DNA from: Pseudopelobacter sp964601865
GTDB taxonomy: Bacteria > Desulfobacterota > Desulfuromonadia > Geobacterales > Pseudopelobacteraceae
Direction: 5' to 3'
Length of the DNA stretch: 17,134 nucleotides
NCBI GenBank assembly: GCA_964601865.1
Contig: CAZRPI010000081.1
Location: 1 to 17,134 of the forward strand
The position numbers were made by a program, and so were the translations under genes. Below are positions 1 through 7,255 of the stretch, piece by piece. The notes below the pieces were generated by a model. The model had not been told where the DNA came from and made no database searches. It saw only the letters and a list, made by a program, of their open reading frames with translations. The stretch's first letter is position 1; each line of letters opens with the position of its first letter.

Positions 1-749
1 ACCGTGAGGCGGTCCGGCGCCGTGGCCGACATGCGGGCGGAAAGACCGCGGCCGGCGGCGTCCCAGGCCTTGAGACGGCTGTAGGCCAGCTTGCGGCCGC
101 TGGAGGCAAGTGTGATCCGCGCGCCGTAGGCGGTGGTCTCGGCCCTGGCGCCGGACAGGGCCAGTTCCAGCTTGAGCGGCCCCTCGCCCGCAAGGCGCTC
201 GGTGATGACGAAGTCCTGCCGCACGCCGTCCACGCTCACCGAATACTCCTCGGTCACGGCCGGACGAATCCAGCGGGCAAGATTCTTGTCCGTCTCCACC
301 TTTCCGGTGTCGGCCAGTTTCAGGGGGTCTTTGCCGTTGCGCCTGAGAGCGTCGGCACGCAGGACAAAACGTTCCCCACCCTTGTCGGTAGCCGTCGATT
401 CCAGCGCGAGCCCCTTTTGGGTCACTTCCCCCCGCAGCCGCTGGAAATCGGTGCGCAGACGCGCCCCCGATTCCGAAGCGCTGACCGACAGCGCCTCGCC
501 CGAATACTTCTTGCCGGCGTGCGCGCCCAGTTCCGACCAGGGGATCTTCTCTCCGGCCGGGGGCGCTTGGCGCGTAGATGCACCGGACGAGGCGGCGGAC
601 GCCGAATCAACATTTTTGACGACCGGGCTGGCGCCGACAGGCGCAGCGGTTACCGGCAGGGCAGCAATGCAGATGGCAGGAATGGCAAGAAGAAACAGCA
701 GAAGGAATACGGCGAGAGCGTGGCAGGGGGACAGGCGGCGGAACTTCAC
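1..749 (-). CDS. Secreted protein of unknown function, N-terminal part (gene runs off the left edge)
   Basis: An open frame of 249 codons starts at a GTG at 749 and continues past base 1 with no stop. The start is chosen because GGAGG lies 5 nt upstream; two in-frame ATG codons at 764 and 761 are alternatives, but the Shine-Dalgarno sequence would then lie inside the gene. The product begins MKFRR, then a hydrophobic stretch at about residues 11-29 (ALAVFLLLFLLAIPAICIAA), which reads as a Sec signal peptide, then an Ala/Pro/Ser-rich linker to about residue 60. The rest is polar and looks beta-rich, with alternating short hydrophobic strands. The segment GRKLAYSRLKAWDAAGR resembles the N-terminal domain that precedes repeats in some large exported bacterial proteins (from memory, a weak match). 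I cannot name the family. An antisense frame on the plus strand (133-933) is a high-G+C shadow. Confidence 0.72.
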   Translation of the reverse strand, partial: MKFRRLSPCHALAVFLLLFLLAIPAICIAALPVTAAPVGASPVVKNVDSASAASSGASTRQAPPAGEKIPWSELGAHAGKKYSGEALSVSASESGARLRTDFQRLRGEVTQKGLALESTATDKGGERFVLRADALRRNGKDPLKLADTGKVETDKNLARWIRPAVTEEYSVSVDGVRQDFVITERLAGEGPLKLELALSGARAETTAYGARITLASSGRKLAYSRLKAWDAAGRGLSARMSATAPDRLT

Positions 750-783
750 GAGAACCTCCATCATAACCATTAATCTTGATGCG

Positions 784-894
784 TTCGCAAATTCGATTTG
801 TCATGCCCGTATGACTCTATCGGACATCCATGATTTCAACGGGTTGCAGTCTGGATGCCCGATCAGAATCGCTTCGGGAATGACAATTTGCGAA
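784..894. repeat. MITE-like / palindromic intergenic inverted-repeat element
   Basis: The core at 799-885 consists of two inverted copies of a unit of about 32 bp. The left copy reads TGTCATGCCCG, 11 nt, then CGGACATCCA. The right copy, read on the minus strand, is TGTCATTCCCG, 13 nt, then CGGGCATCCA. Each unit can fold as its own small hairpin through its CCCG/CGG(G) arms. Outside the core, TTCGCAAAT (784-792) matches ATTTGCGAA (886-894) as a further perfect inverted repeat, with six extra bases (793-798) on the left. The design resembles small non-autonomous palindromic elements such as the dRS3/Correia type with ATTCCCG ends; that similarity is by pattern only. No transposase is nearby and no second copy was seen in the window. 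Confidence 0.6.
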
Positions 895-1385
895 TCCAAC
901 TATGTCTATAAACAGCATCCTGGATCAGCTTGAAGATGGCGTTGGGATCATCTATGAGAAAAATACGGGTGGAAGGGAGTTCATGCGAGTGAAACGTCAC
1001 AATTGCACTACGGAAGAAAGAGCTGTCATTCTCGAATTTCCCGGTTCACTTCCTCCAGCGTCGACCTCAATGGCTAATGAAAATTTCTATAATCAGTCAC
1101 CGATTATCCCCTATTACCGCCCACTGGCGGGGTGGTGACCAATATGGCTAGCATATGAGTTTGTTTTCGACTTACCCTTGAATGCAAAAACCAAGTAGTT
1201 ATCTACACTCAAACAATTTTACAGTCAATAAAAAATGTAATTTATTTAAACAAAATTCAATGGTTGGGAGGTCAAAAAATTGCTCCAGCCGGAGCGGACG
1301 GGTAAATTTCCGGTTTTTTCGTGAGGAATTGAAGGCGTATCTGAAGATTTCCGTCCGGCTTTGATACCAATGAGCAATGCTTCAT
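895..1385. other. Intergenic region, no gene recognised; partly A+T-rich
   Basis: About 490 bp lie between the inverted-repeat element and the terminator of the HAF/DUF11 gene. Bases 1180-1265 are strikingly A+T-rich compared with the surroundings. Short open frames occur on both strands but lack ribosome-binding sites and recognisable protein features. A 5-bp hairpin (GCTCC/GGAGC at 1282-1295), read on the minus strand, is followed by a run of T and could be a weak second terminator for the gene ending at 1471. A CCGCC/GGCGG hairpin lies near 1117-1130. I see no further structure I can interpret. Confidence 0.4.
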
Positions 1386-1432
1386 ACAAAAGCGCGACGT
1401 CAGACATGTTTCCAAAATGCCTGACGTCGCGC
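1386..1432 (-). terminator. Rho-independent terminator of the HAF/DUF11 gene
   Basis: GCGCGACGTCAG (1392-1403) and CTGACGTCGCGC (1421-1432) form a perfect 12-bp inverted repeat around a 17-nt loop. Read on the minus strand, the stem is followed by a short TTTTGT tract. It lies about 40 bp after the stop codon of the gene ending at 1471. The T tract is short, so termination may be incomplete. Confidence 0.65.
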
Positions 1433-1470
1433 CGTTGTGTGAGCAATGTCTTTCTAAGAAAAGATCTCCG

Positions 1471-4302
1471 TTAATAGATGGTGACCGAATCGCTTCCCGT
1501 GTTGTTGCCCGGATCCCTCTCCCCTCCGCCGGCCACGGTGGCCGTGTTGGTCAGGCTGGCCCCGGCGGCGGCGGTAATATTGACCTTGAGCGTAATGGGA
1601 GGATAGCTGGCGCGGGCCTTCAGGACGTTGCTGCGGGTGCAGGCAATTGAATTGGAGGTCGTGGTGCAGTTCCAGCCGGAGGCCTTACAGAATGCCAGGC
1701 TGAGGCCCGCCGGCAGGGTGTCCGTGACAGTGACGGCGGCGGTTGTGGGGCCGTTGCCGCTGTTGGTTACCTTGATGGTATAGGAGCCGATCCTGCCGCT
1801 CTTGAATTTGCCCGAGTGTTTCTTCTTGATGGTCATGTCGGGCGCGACCGGGATGATGGTCGTTGGGTCGGTTGCACTGCTGTCATCGGCGCCGCCGCCG
1901 GAAACCGTCACAGTATTGGTCAGGCTGGCCGGGGCCTCGGCGTCGACATTGACCTTGAGGGTAATTGGAGAATAACTCTTTCCGGCGAGCAGATAAGGTT
2001 TCTTTGGTTGACAGGAAAGAGCGGGGAGCGGGTCGCATATCCATCCGGACCCCTTGAAGGAGGTAGCCGTAAACTCGGCCGGCAGGGTGTCCGTCACGGT
2101 TACCGCGCTGGTGGTCTGGCCGTTGCCCGTGTTTTTGACCCTGATGGTATAAGTGGCGCCCACCTGCCCCTGTTTGAAGCTCCCCTTGTGCGTCTTGGTG
2201 ATGGCCAGGACGGGATAGGCGGCAACAATGGTCGTAGGGTCATTTGCCGTGTTGTTTGCGGTGCTGACATCCCCTCCCCCGGAGACCTTTGCCGTGTTGG
2301 TCACGCTGGCCGGGGCATCGGAGGCCACCGTCACCTTGAGTGCGATCGTCGGATAACTCTCCCCGCTGGCAAGGACATCACTGCGGGTGCAGGTATAGGT
2401 CGACACATCGCAGCTCCAGCCGGAGCCGACCATGGATGTGGCGGTAAGTCCGGCGGGCGGCATGGTATCCGTTACGGTGACTTTTCCGCTCGTCGGCCCC
2501 ATCCCCACATTGGAAACCTTGATGCTGTAGGTGGCGCCTGTCTGTCCCTGCTTGAAATTACCCTTGTGACTCTTGGTGATGGCGAGATCCGGAACTCCGG
2601 TCAGGAGAAATGCGTGGTGATACCCCGAGGGGTTGACCCCCCACCCTACGATGTTACCGGAACTGTTGATCCCGCAGGCGTACGTCAGAGTCCACCCCGA
2701 GCCGGATGGGATGAGCTCGTTCAGATCCTTCATGCCGACGCCGCTCTTGTAGAGGAAGGCATGGTAGTCGCCGCCGCTCGAGCTCGACCACCCCACCACC
2801 TGGCCGGAACCATTGATTCCCAGACCTTCACTATACTTGCCTCCAAGGGTGCCGAGATCGATCATCCCTCCGTTGTAGAGAAAGGCGCGATCATTTTTAT
2901 TACTGTCCTCCGCACTGCCCGTCACCTGACCGGCATCGTTGATGGCGTTGCCATAGCTGTTGTTGCCTCCAAGGGTACCAAGATCGGTCATCTTGCCGCC
3001 GTCGTGACGAAAGGCGTGGAAGTACCCCTTGCTGCTGTCGCTGGTGCCCCAGCCCGTAACTTGGCCGGTGCTGTTGATCCCCCTGCCTTCGCTGGTGCCC
3101 GAGATTCCGGAAAAATTACCAAGATCGGTAATGGTGCTGCCGTTGTAGAAAAAGGCGTGGGACCCGCTACCCATGTTTGCCGTACCCGCAACCCAACCGG
3201 AATCGTTGATGCCGTACCCTTTGCTCCAGTTTACTCCGGACAGGTTGTTCAGATCGACAACGCTTCCCCCGTAATAGCGAAATGCGTGGAAGACGCTATT
3301 GTCCACAAAAATTCCCGTCACCTGATCGGAGAGATTGACGTGATTCCCCACGCTGTACGAGGATCCGATGACGGAACTCAGATCGTGCATGGTTTTGCCG
3401 TCGTAGAGGAAGGCCCGGTACGTGCCATCATTGTAGTACATGTAGCCAGTAACATGGCCGTAGTCGTTGACAGAATAGGCTTCACTGCTGACCCCACCCA
3501 AGGCGCCCAGGTCAACTATGCTGTATGCGGTCGCGGCGGGTTCTCCAGCCGTTTCCGCGTCGTTCGCAGCGGTCTGACCGGCATCGGCGGTGGCCGTCTC
3601 CACGGTGAATTCGGCCGACACCTCCTGGGGACCGGTCCGCACCATTACGGTTCTGGGGCCGGTGGCGGCCAGTGGATCGATCCTGATGACCGCGGTGGCG
3701 CTGGTGGCGCCGTTTACGGTCACCAATCCCCATCCTCCCGGTCCGCCACTGCCGACGGAAATGCCGGGGCCGAAACTGGCGGCGGTGATTCCCTGTGAAA
3801 AGCTCGTGAAGGTTCCGTTTATCTCAACCCGGATGGTCTGCCCGGCCGGTCCGGAAACGAAACCCAGCGCCATTGACGGGGGAGGATTGACGATAAGGGA
3901 AAGGGCATTGGTACTGCTGACACCGCTACCGTCGGCAGTGGTTCCGACGAGGGAGACCGAGTATTCGACGGGTGAACTGACGGCAATGGATGACGGGACG
4001 ATGAAGGAAACTGCACCCGTGTCGGCAAGCCTTCCGACCGGATACGCCGGCGCCGTGACCGGAGCCCCCCCGCCGCCGGGTGTGAGCAGGACGGACCATT
4101 TTCCGGGAGGAATCACCCCTCCGGCAAAACCGGTTCCATGAACGACGATGTTCGTTACCCCCGCCTGTCCCGAAGCGGGGGCGATCGAGGTGAGGGCCGG
4201 CGCCGATGACTCCGCCGATGCGCGGTTAACCACCGCGAACGGTACGATCAGGATCACGCACAGCAGCAGGACAATTTTCTTGAACCCGTTGTCAGTCAAC
4301 AT
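1471..4302 (-). CDS. Secreted repeat protein: signal peptide, IPT-like region, seven HAF repeats, three DUF11 domains
   Basis: The 943-residue product has a Sec signal peptide (1-30, hydrophobic 10-24, probable cleavage after NRASA). Residues 36-137 look like an IPT/TIG-type Ig fold (LTSIAPASGQAG... GTGFAGG), followed by a second beta-rich, Gly-rich segment to about 237. About 258-568 contain seven HAF-type repeats of roughly 38-48 residues, with units such as AFLYNGG, DLGTLGG, GIN and GQVVGW; repeats of this kind probably fold as a propeller. Three DUF11 domains follow (about 571-690, 698-817, 821-940), each with the ITK/IKK start, VTVTDTLPA and a TNT.xVSGGG end, and a pair or triplet of Cys. 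No LPXTG, PEP-CTERM or transmembrane anchor is visible at the C-terminus, so it may be released or held through partners. The start is supported by GGAGG 6 nt upstream. A surface or matrix role is inference. The long plus-strand frames inside it are shadows. Confidence 0.9.
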   Translation of the reverse strand: MLTDNGFKKIVLLLCVILIVPFAVVNRASAESSAPALTSIAPASGQAGVTNIVVHGTGFAGGVIPPGKWSVLLTPGGGGAPVTAPAYPVGRLADTGAVSFIVPSSIAVSSPVEYSVSLVGTTADGSGVSSTNALSLIVNPPPSMALGFVSGPAGQTIRVEINGTFTSFSQGITAASFGPGISVGSGGPGGWGLVTVNGATSATAVIRIDPLAATGPRTVMVRTGPQEVSAEFTVETATADAGQTAANDAETAGEPAATAYSIVDLGALGGVSSEAYSVNDYGHVTGYMYYNDGTYRAFLYDGKTMHDLSSVIGSSYSVGNHVNLSDQVTGIFVDNSVFHAFRYYGGSVVDLNNLSGVNWSKGYGINDSGWVAGTANMGSGSHAFFYNGSTITDLGNFSGISGTSEGRGINSTGQVTGWGTSDSSKGYFHAFRHDGGKMTDLGTLGGNNSYGNAINDAGQVTGSAEDSNKNDRAFLYNGGMIDLGTLGGKYSEGLGINGSGQVVGWSSSSGGDYHAFLYKSGVGMKDLNELIPSGSGWTLTYACGINSSGNIVGWGVNPSGYHHAFLLTGVPDLAITKSHKGNFKQGQTGATYSIKVSNVGMGPTSGKVTVTDTMPPAGLTATSMVGSGWSCDVSTYTCTRSDVLASGESYPTIALKVTVASDAPASVTNTAKVSGGGDVSTANNTANDPTTIVAAYPVLAITKTHKGSFKQGQVGATYTIRVKNTGNGQTTSAVTVTDTLPAEFTATSFKGSGWICDPLPALSCQPKKPYLLAGKSYSPITLKVNVDAEAPASLTNTVTVSGGGADDSSATDPTTIIPVAPDMTIKKKHSGKFKSGRIGSYTIKVTNSGNGPTTAAVTVTDTLPAGLSLAFCKASGWNCTTTSNSIACTRSNVLKARASYPPITLKVNITAAAGASLTNTATVAGGGERDPGNNTGSDSVTIY

Positions 4303-4307
4303 CTCAT

Positions 4308-4365
4308 GCCTCCACGATGGGATTTAACCATTATAATTGACTACTATCAATCACCATGGGAGTCA
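4308..4365 (-). promoter_or_regulatory. Possible promoter region of the HAF/DUF11 gene
   Basis: Read on the minus strand, a perfect TATAAT hexamer lies at 4338-4333, about 30 bp before the start codon, and no good -35 box lies 16-18 bp upstream of it. A TTGACT lies further upstream, too far for standard spacing. An ATTGA/TCAAT inverted pair flanking CTACTA lies directly beside the -10 and, together with the poor -35, could mark an activator or repressor site. This is inference from pattern only. Confidence 0.35.
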
Positions 4366-4477
4366 ATACGAATTGTTGGCTCGTATCTGAAACGGCGAAC
4401 GTTTTATCTCCGTTCCCCCTCAGTCAGCGGCGTCCCCAATCTGGTAAAGCCGATAACGATCACTGCGCAACTTGTCA

Positions 4478-4502
4478 TCCCCAAAGCGGTTTTGGTCGGG
4501 GA
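4478..4502 (-). terminator. Hairpin directly after the c-di-GMP gene (weak terminator)
   Basis: TCCCC at 4478-4482 and GGGGA at 4498-4502 pair and extend by one G-U and one A-U pair to a 7-bp stem. It sits immediately after the TAG stop at 4503-4505. There is no T tract, so it may act as a 3'-end stabiliser or rho-associated structure. Most of the remaining 170 bp to the HAF gene start holds no other clear feature. Confidence 0.3.
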
Positions 4503-7016
4503 CTACTGGGGCAACTCCCTGTTCGGACGATTTCTCGTCTCGTAAAAGCGGAAGGAATCATTGATCTCTTCCCGCAGCAGTTCCTCGTTCCACGGTTTGA
4601 GGAGAAACGAGTGCAGCTCACCCTGGCGAATGGAGTGTTTGACAACCTCCTGATCCGCGTAACCGGACAGAATGACGTGAATCGTTTCGGGGTGCAGCAC
4701 CTTGACCCGGCTGAGAAATTCGATCCCGCTCATGTGCGGCAGGCCCTGGTCGGAAAGCACCACCTGAACGTTCTCCTTTGCCAGCAGCTCCAGCCCCTCG
4801 TATACCCCGGTCGCCGTGAGTATGCGATAGCCGTCGTCTCCCAGCGTGCGCTGGAGTGCGTTCAGGGTGTGCGGTTCGTCGTGAACGATCAGCAGGGTAC
4901 GTGTCCGGTCATGGGCAACCTTGAGCGCAACGGCAAACCGTACGTTCCGGCGCAGCAGGTCACCGTACTCCTCCGCGGGGAGGGGACTGCTGACCAGGAA
5001 TCCCTGAATCTCATGGCAGCCGTGTTTCCTCAGGTAGGAGAGCTGCGCCTCGTTCTCGACTCCCTCGGCTATTGCCCTGAGGCGCATGCGGTGGGCCATG
5101 GCTATGATGGACGTGGCGATGGTGGCCGAGTTGGGGTCCGTGACGATCTCGCTCACGAAGGAGCGGTCTATTTTCAGATTGTTGATGGGGAAGCGGCTCA
5201 GGTGCGCAAAACTGGAGTAGCCGGTGCCGAAATCATCGAGACTCAGGCGTACGCCGATGCGCGTCAGTTCCTCCATGACGGATACGACCCGGGCATGTTC
5301 GGACATGACCATGCTCTCCGTCATCTCCAGTTCCAGCAAATGGGGTTCGAGCCCGGTCTCCTCAAGGACATCCCGGACCAGTTGCGGCAAATCCGCTCTG
5401 CGGAACTGCCGGGCCGACAGGTTGACCGCCACGCTCACCATCGGCAACCCGTCCTGCTGCCACGCCCGGGCCTGGCGGCAGGCCTCCCGGAGAACCCAGG
5501 CGCCGATCGGCACGATCAGGCCGGTTTCCTCGGCAAGCGGGATAAAATCGGCCGGGGCAACCATCCCCCGCTCCGGATGCCGCCAGCGGATAAGAGCCTC
5601 GCAACCGGTGATCCGTCCGCTTTCCAGGTCCACCTTCGGCTGGTAGCAGAGGAAGAACTCGCCCCGTTCCAAGGCCTGCCGCAGTGCGTTCTCGATCTCC
5701 ATGGTTTCAATGGCCCTTTGATTCATCTCCGGCGAGAAGAACGAGAACGTCCCTCCCCCCTCCTGTTTGGCCCGGTACATGGCGATATCGGCATTACGGA
5801 TCAGGGTCGCGCCGTTGTCGCTGTCTCTCGGGTAGAGGCTGATGCCGAGACTGGCCGTCAGGACGACATCCCTACCCTCGATTCGGTACGGTTCGGCGAG
5901 ATCCCGCAGGATCTTGGTCGCCAGAACCCCGACGTCATCCAGCTCGGCAACATCCGACAGGAGGAGTACGAATTCGTCGCCCCCCAGCCTGGCCACGGTG
6001 TCCGTCTCGCGCAGCCGCCGGTCCAGCCGCCGGGCCACCGCGCAGAGCAGCATATCTCCGAAGCAATGCCCGAGACTGTCGTTAATGACCTTGAAGCGGT
6101 CCAGATCGAGCAGCAGAACGGCAACGATCCGCCCGGAACGGTGGGCGTAATGGAGCGACTGTTCAAGCCGGAGATGGAACAGCGCCCGGTTGGCCAGTCC
6201 CGTCAGTTCGTCATGCGTGGCCAGGAATTCCAGCTGCCCCTCGTTGATTTTGAGTTCGGAGATGTCGATGTCCAGACGGTACAGTTCGGGTGCGCTCTCC
6301 GGTTTCTGCACCACGGCGTGACAGGAAAGCACCGAAATGGTGGTGCCGTCCTTGCGCACGAGGTACTGTTCCGATGCCGGAGCCGCCAGCCCCGTCTCGG
6401 CCATGCGGATCATGTCGTTCCTGACAATGTCACGCATCTCCACAGGTATGGTCAGATCAAGCAGGTTGCGGCCGATGGCCTCCTGCGCGCCGTATCCATA
6501 GAAGAGTTCGGAAGCCAGATTCCAGTGATGCACCGTGCCGTCAATCCCGTACCCCTGGAAAGCGATGGAAGGAATCTCCTGGAGAATGGTGCGGAAACGG
6601 TTCTCACTCTCCAGCAGCGATATCTCCGCCTGGCGCTGTTTCTGCAGCAGCTTCCATTCACGCTCGGCGTGTTTCACCGCTTGCGGCATAGCGACAAAGG
6701 CCTCCGGTGACTTGACGATGTAATCCAGAGCCCCGGCCTTCATCACCGCCACGGCCAACTCCTCATTGCCATGGGCGGTCATGACGAGCAACGGAAAGGC
6801 CCCGTCCTCCGCGGGGCAGGTCAGGACTTCCATCGCGCTGCCATCGGGGAGATTCAGGTCTATCAGCACGATCTCCGGAGGTTCCCGATCTATCATCAAT
6901 CGGTACTCCCCCAGTGTGGCGCAGATCCTGATCTCGGCATCGGGAAGCGCGGTCCTGAAAGCGCGGCAAATTGCCTCCGCATGAGCCTTTTCATCCTCGA
7001 CAATGAGTATTTTCAT
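4503..7016 (-). CDS. Cyclic-di-GMP signalling response regulator, REC-PAS-GGDEF-EAL-REC
   Basis: The 837-residue product is a cytoplasmic two-way c-di-GMP enzyme. The domains in order are: REC1 (1-118, phosphoacceptor D53 in LIDLNLP, K102); a short helical linker; PAS (about 137-255); GGDEF (258-420) with intact GGDEF at 345-349 and an RETD inhibitory site at 336-339; EAL (about 435-690) with EAL at 473-475, the DDFGTGYSS loop at 594-602 and QGF near 671; and REC2 (705-825, D756 in SDQGLPHMSG, K807 in LLKPW). Both catalytic domains keep their signature residues, so it could make and degrade c-di-GMP. REC2 has HDE where an acidic pair is usual. The ATG at 7016 is chosen because MKILIVEDE is a canonical REC start; an upstream in-frame ATG at 7145 would add 43 unlike residues and overlap the predicted promoter. 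No histidine kinase gene is adjacent. Confidence 0.93.
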   Translation of the reverse strand: MKILIVEDEKAHAEAICRAFRTALPDAEIRICATLGEYRLMIDREPPEIVLIDLNLPDGSAMEVLTCPAEDGAFPLLVMTAHGNEELAVAVMKAGALDYIVKSPEAFVAMPQAVKHAEREWKLLQKQRQAEISLLESENRFRTILQEIPSIAFQGYGIDGTVHHWNLASELFYGYGAQEAIGRNLLDLTIPVEMRDIVRNDMIRMAETGLAAPASEQYLVRKDGTTISVLSCHAVVQKPESAPELYRLDIDISELKINEGQLEFLATHDELTGLANRALFHLRLEQSLHYAHRSGRIVAVLLLDLDRFKVINDSLGHCFGDMLLCAVARRLDRRLRETDTVARLGGDEFVLLLSDVAELDDVGVLATKILRDLAEPYRIEGRDVVLTASLGISLYPRDSDNGATLIRNADIAMYRAKQEGGGTFSFFSPEMNQRAIETMEIENALRQALERGEFFLCYQPKVDLESGRITGCEALIRWRHPERGMVAPADFIPLAEETGLIVPIGAWVLREACRQARAWQQDGLPMVSVAVNLSARQFRRADLPQLVRDVLEETGLEPHLLELEMTESMVMSEHARVVSVMEELTRIGVRLSLDDFGTGYSSFAHLSRFPINNLKIDRSFVSEIVTDPNSATIATSIIAMAHRMRLRAIAEGVENEAQLSYLRKHGCHEIQGFLVSSPLPAEEYGDLLRRNVRFAVALKVAHDRTRTLLIVHDEPHTLNALQRTLGDDGYRILTATGVYEGLELLAKENVQVVLSDQGLPHMSGIEFLSRVKVLHPETIHVILSGYADQEVVKHSIRQGELHSFLLKPWNEELLREEINDSFRFYETRNRPNRELPQ

Positions 7017-7117
7017 GGTATCCCGATCCTTTGCCACTTTTTCGGAGAGTCTGGTTGCCGGAAATAGAGTTGCGCTTTCTCCCTGCGATCGGCCTGGAGT
7101 TAGAGTCGGCTTATTTG

Positions 7118-7145
7118 ATATTACCATCGATCCGGGCGATGACAA
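7118..7145 (-). promoter_or_regulatory. Predicted sigma-70 promoter of the c-di-GMP gene
   Basis: On the minus strand, TTGTCA (7145-7140) is followed after 16 bp by TAATAT (7123-7118). This would give a leader of about 95 nt before the ATG at 7016, and places the promoter inside the 43-codon extension of the longer open frame, which supports the shorter start. Confidence 0.45.
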
Positions 7146-7175
7146 CGTAGCTCCGCCTGGAATTTCGCGCCGGCA

Positions 7176-7208
7176 TCGTCAACCGCAACCCGCCAGCACG
7201 GTTGACAA
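7176..7208. promoter_or_regulatory. BirA-type biotin operator upstream of bioB
   Basis: TCGTCAACC (7176-7184) and GGTTGACAA (7200-7208) form an inverted repeat separated by exactly 15 bp. The known bacterial BirA operator is TTGTAAACC-N14/15-GGTTTACAA, so both half-site sequence and spacing fit. The right half contains a perfect -35 hexamer TTGACA (7202-7207), so repressor binding would block the bioB promoter. The -10 box is poorly defined (candidates near 7222-7230). The site lies 48 bp before the bioB start codon. Regulation by biotinyl-AMP-bound BirA is inferred from the site. Confidence 0.75.
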
Positions 7209-7255
7209 TCAGACAATGCTGTGTTACCCCTTTTCCCGGAGGTAACCGGCAAACC

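Noticed and set aside
133..933. 266-codon open frame on the plus strand
   Set aside because: Antisense to the secreted-protein fragment, and it reads through the inverted-repeat element.
902..1138. Small 78-codon open frame on the plus strand
   Set aside because: No ribosome-binding site before the ATG, no recognisable protein features, and it begins next to the inverted-repeat element. Most likely spurious.
1199..1207. TTATCTACA, one mismatch from a DnaA box, in A+T-rich DNA
   Set aside because: Only one such site was seen and no dnaA, dnaN or partition genes are near; not enough for an origin.
1816..3798. 660-codon open frame on the plus strand
   Set aside because: It is wholly antisense to the HAF/DUF11 gene, whose signal peptide, repeats and ribosome-binding site are clear; the plus-strand product has no recognisable domain. 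High G+C makes long shadow frames.
4356..6710. 784-codon open frame on the plus strand
   Set aside because: Antisense to the REC-PAS-GGDEF-EAL-REC gene, which has all its motifs. The product shows no family features.
7017..7145. 43-codon N-terminal extension of the c-di-GMP protein
   Set aside because: The added residues precede a canonical receiver-domain start and overlap a predicted promoter, so the ATG at 7016 is preferred.
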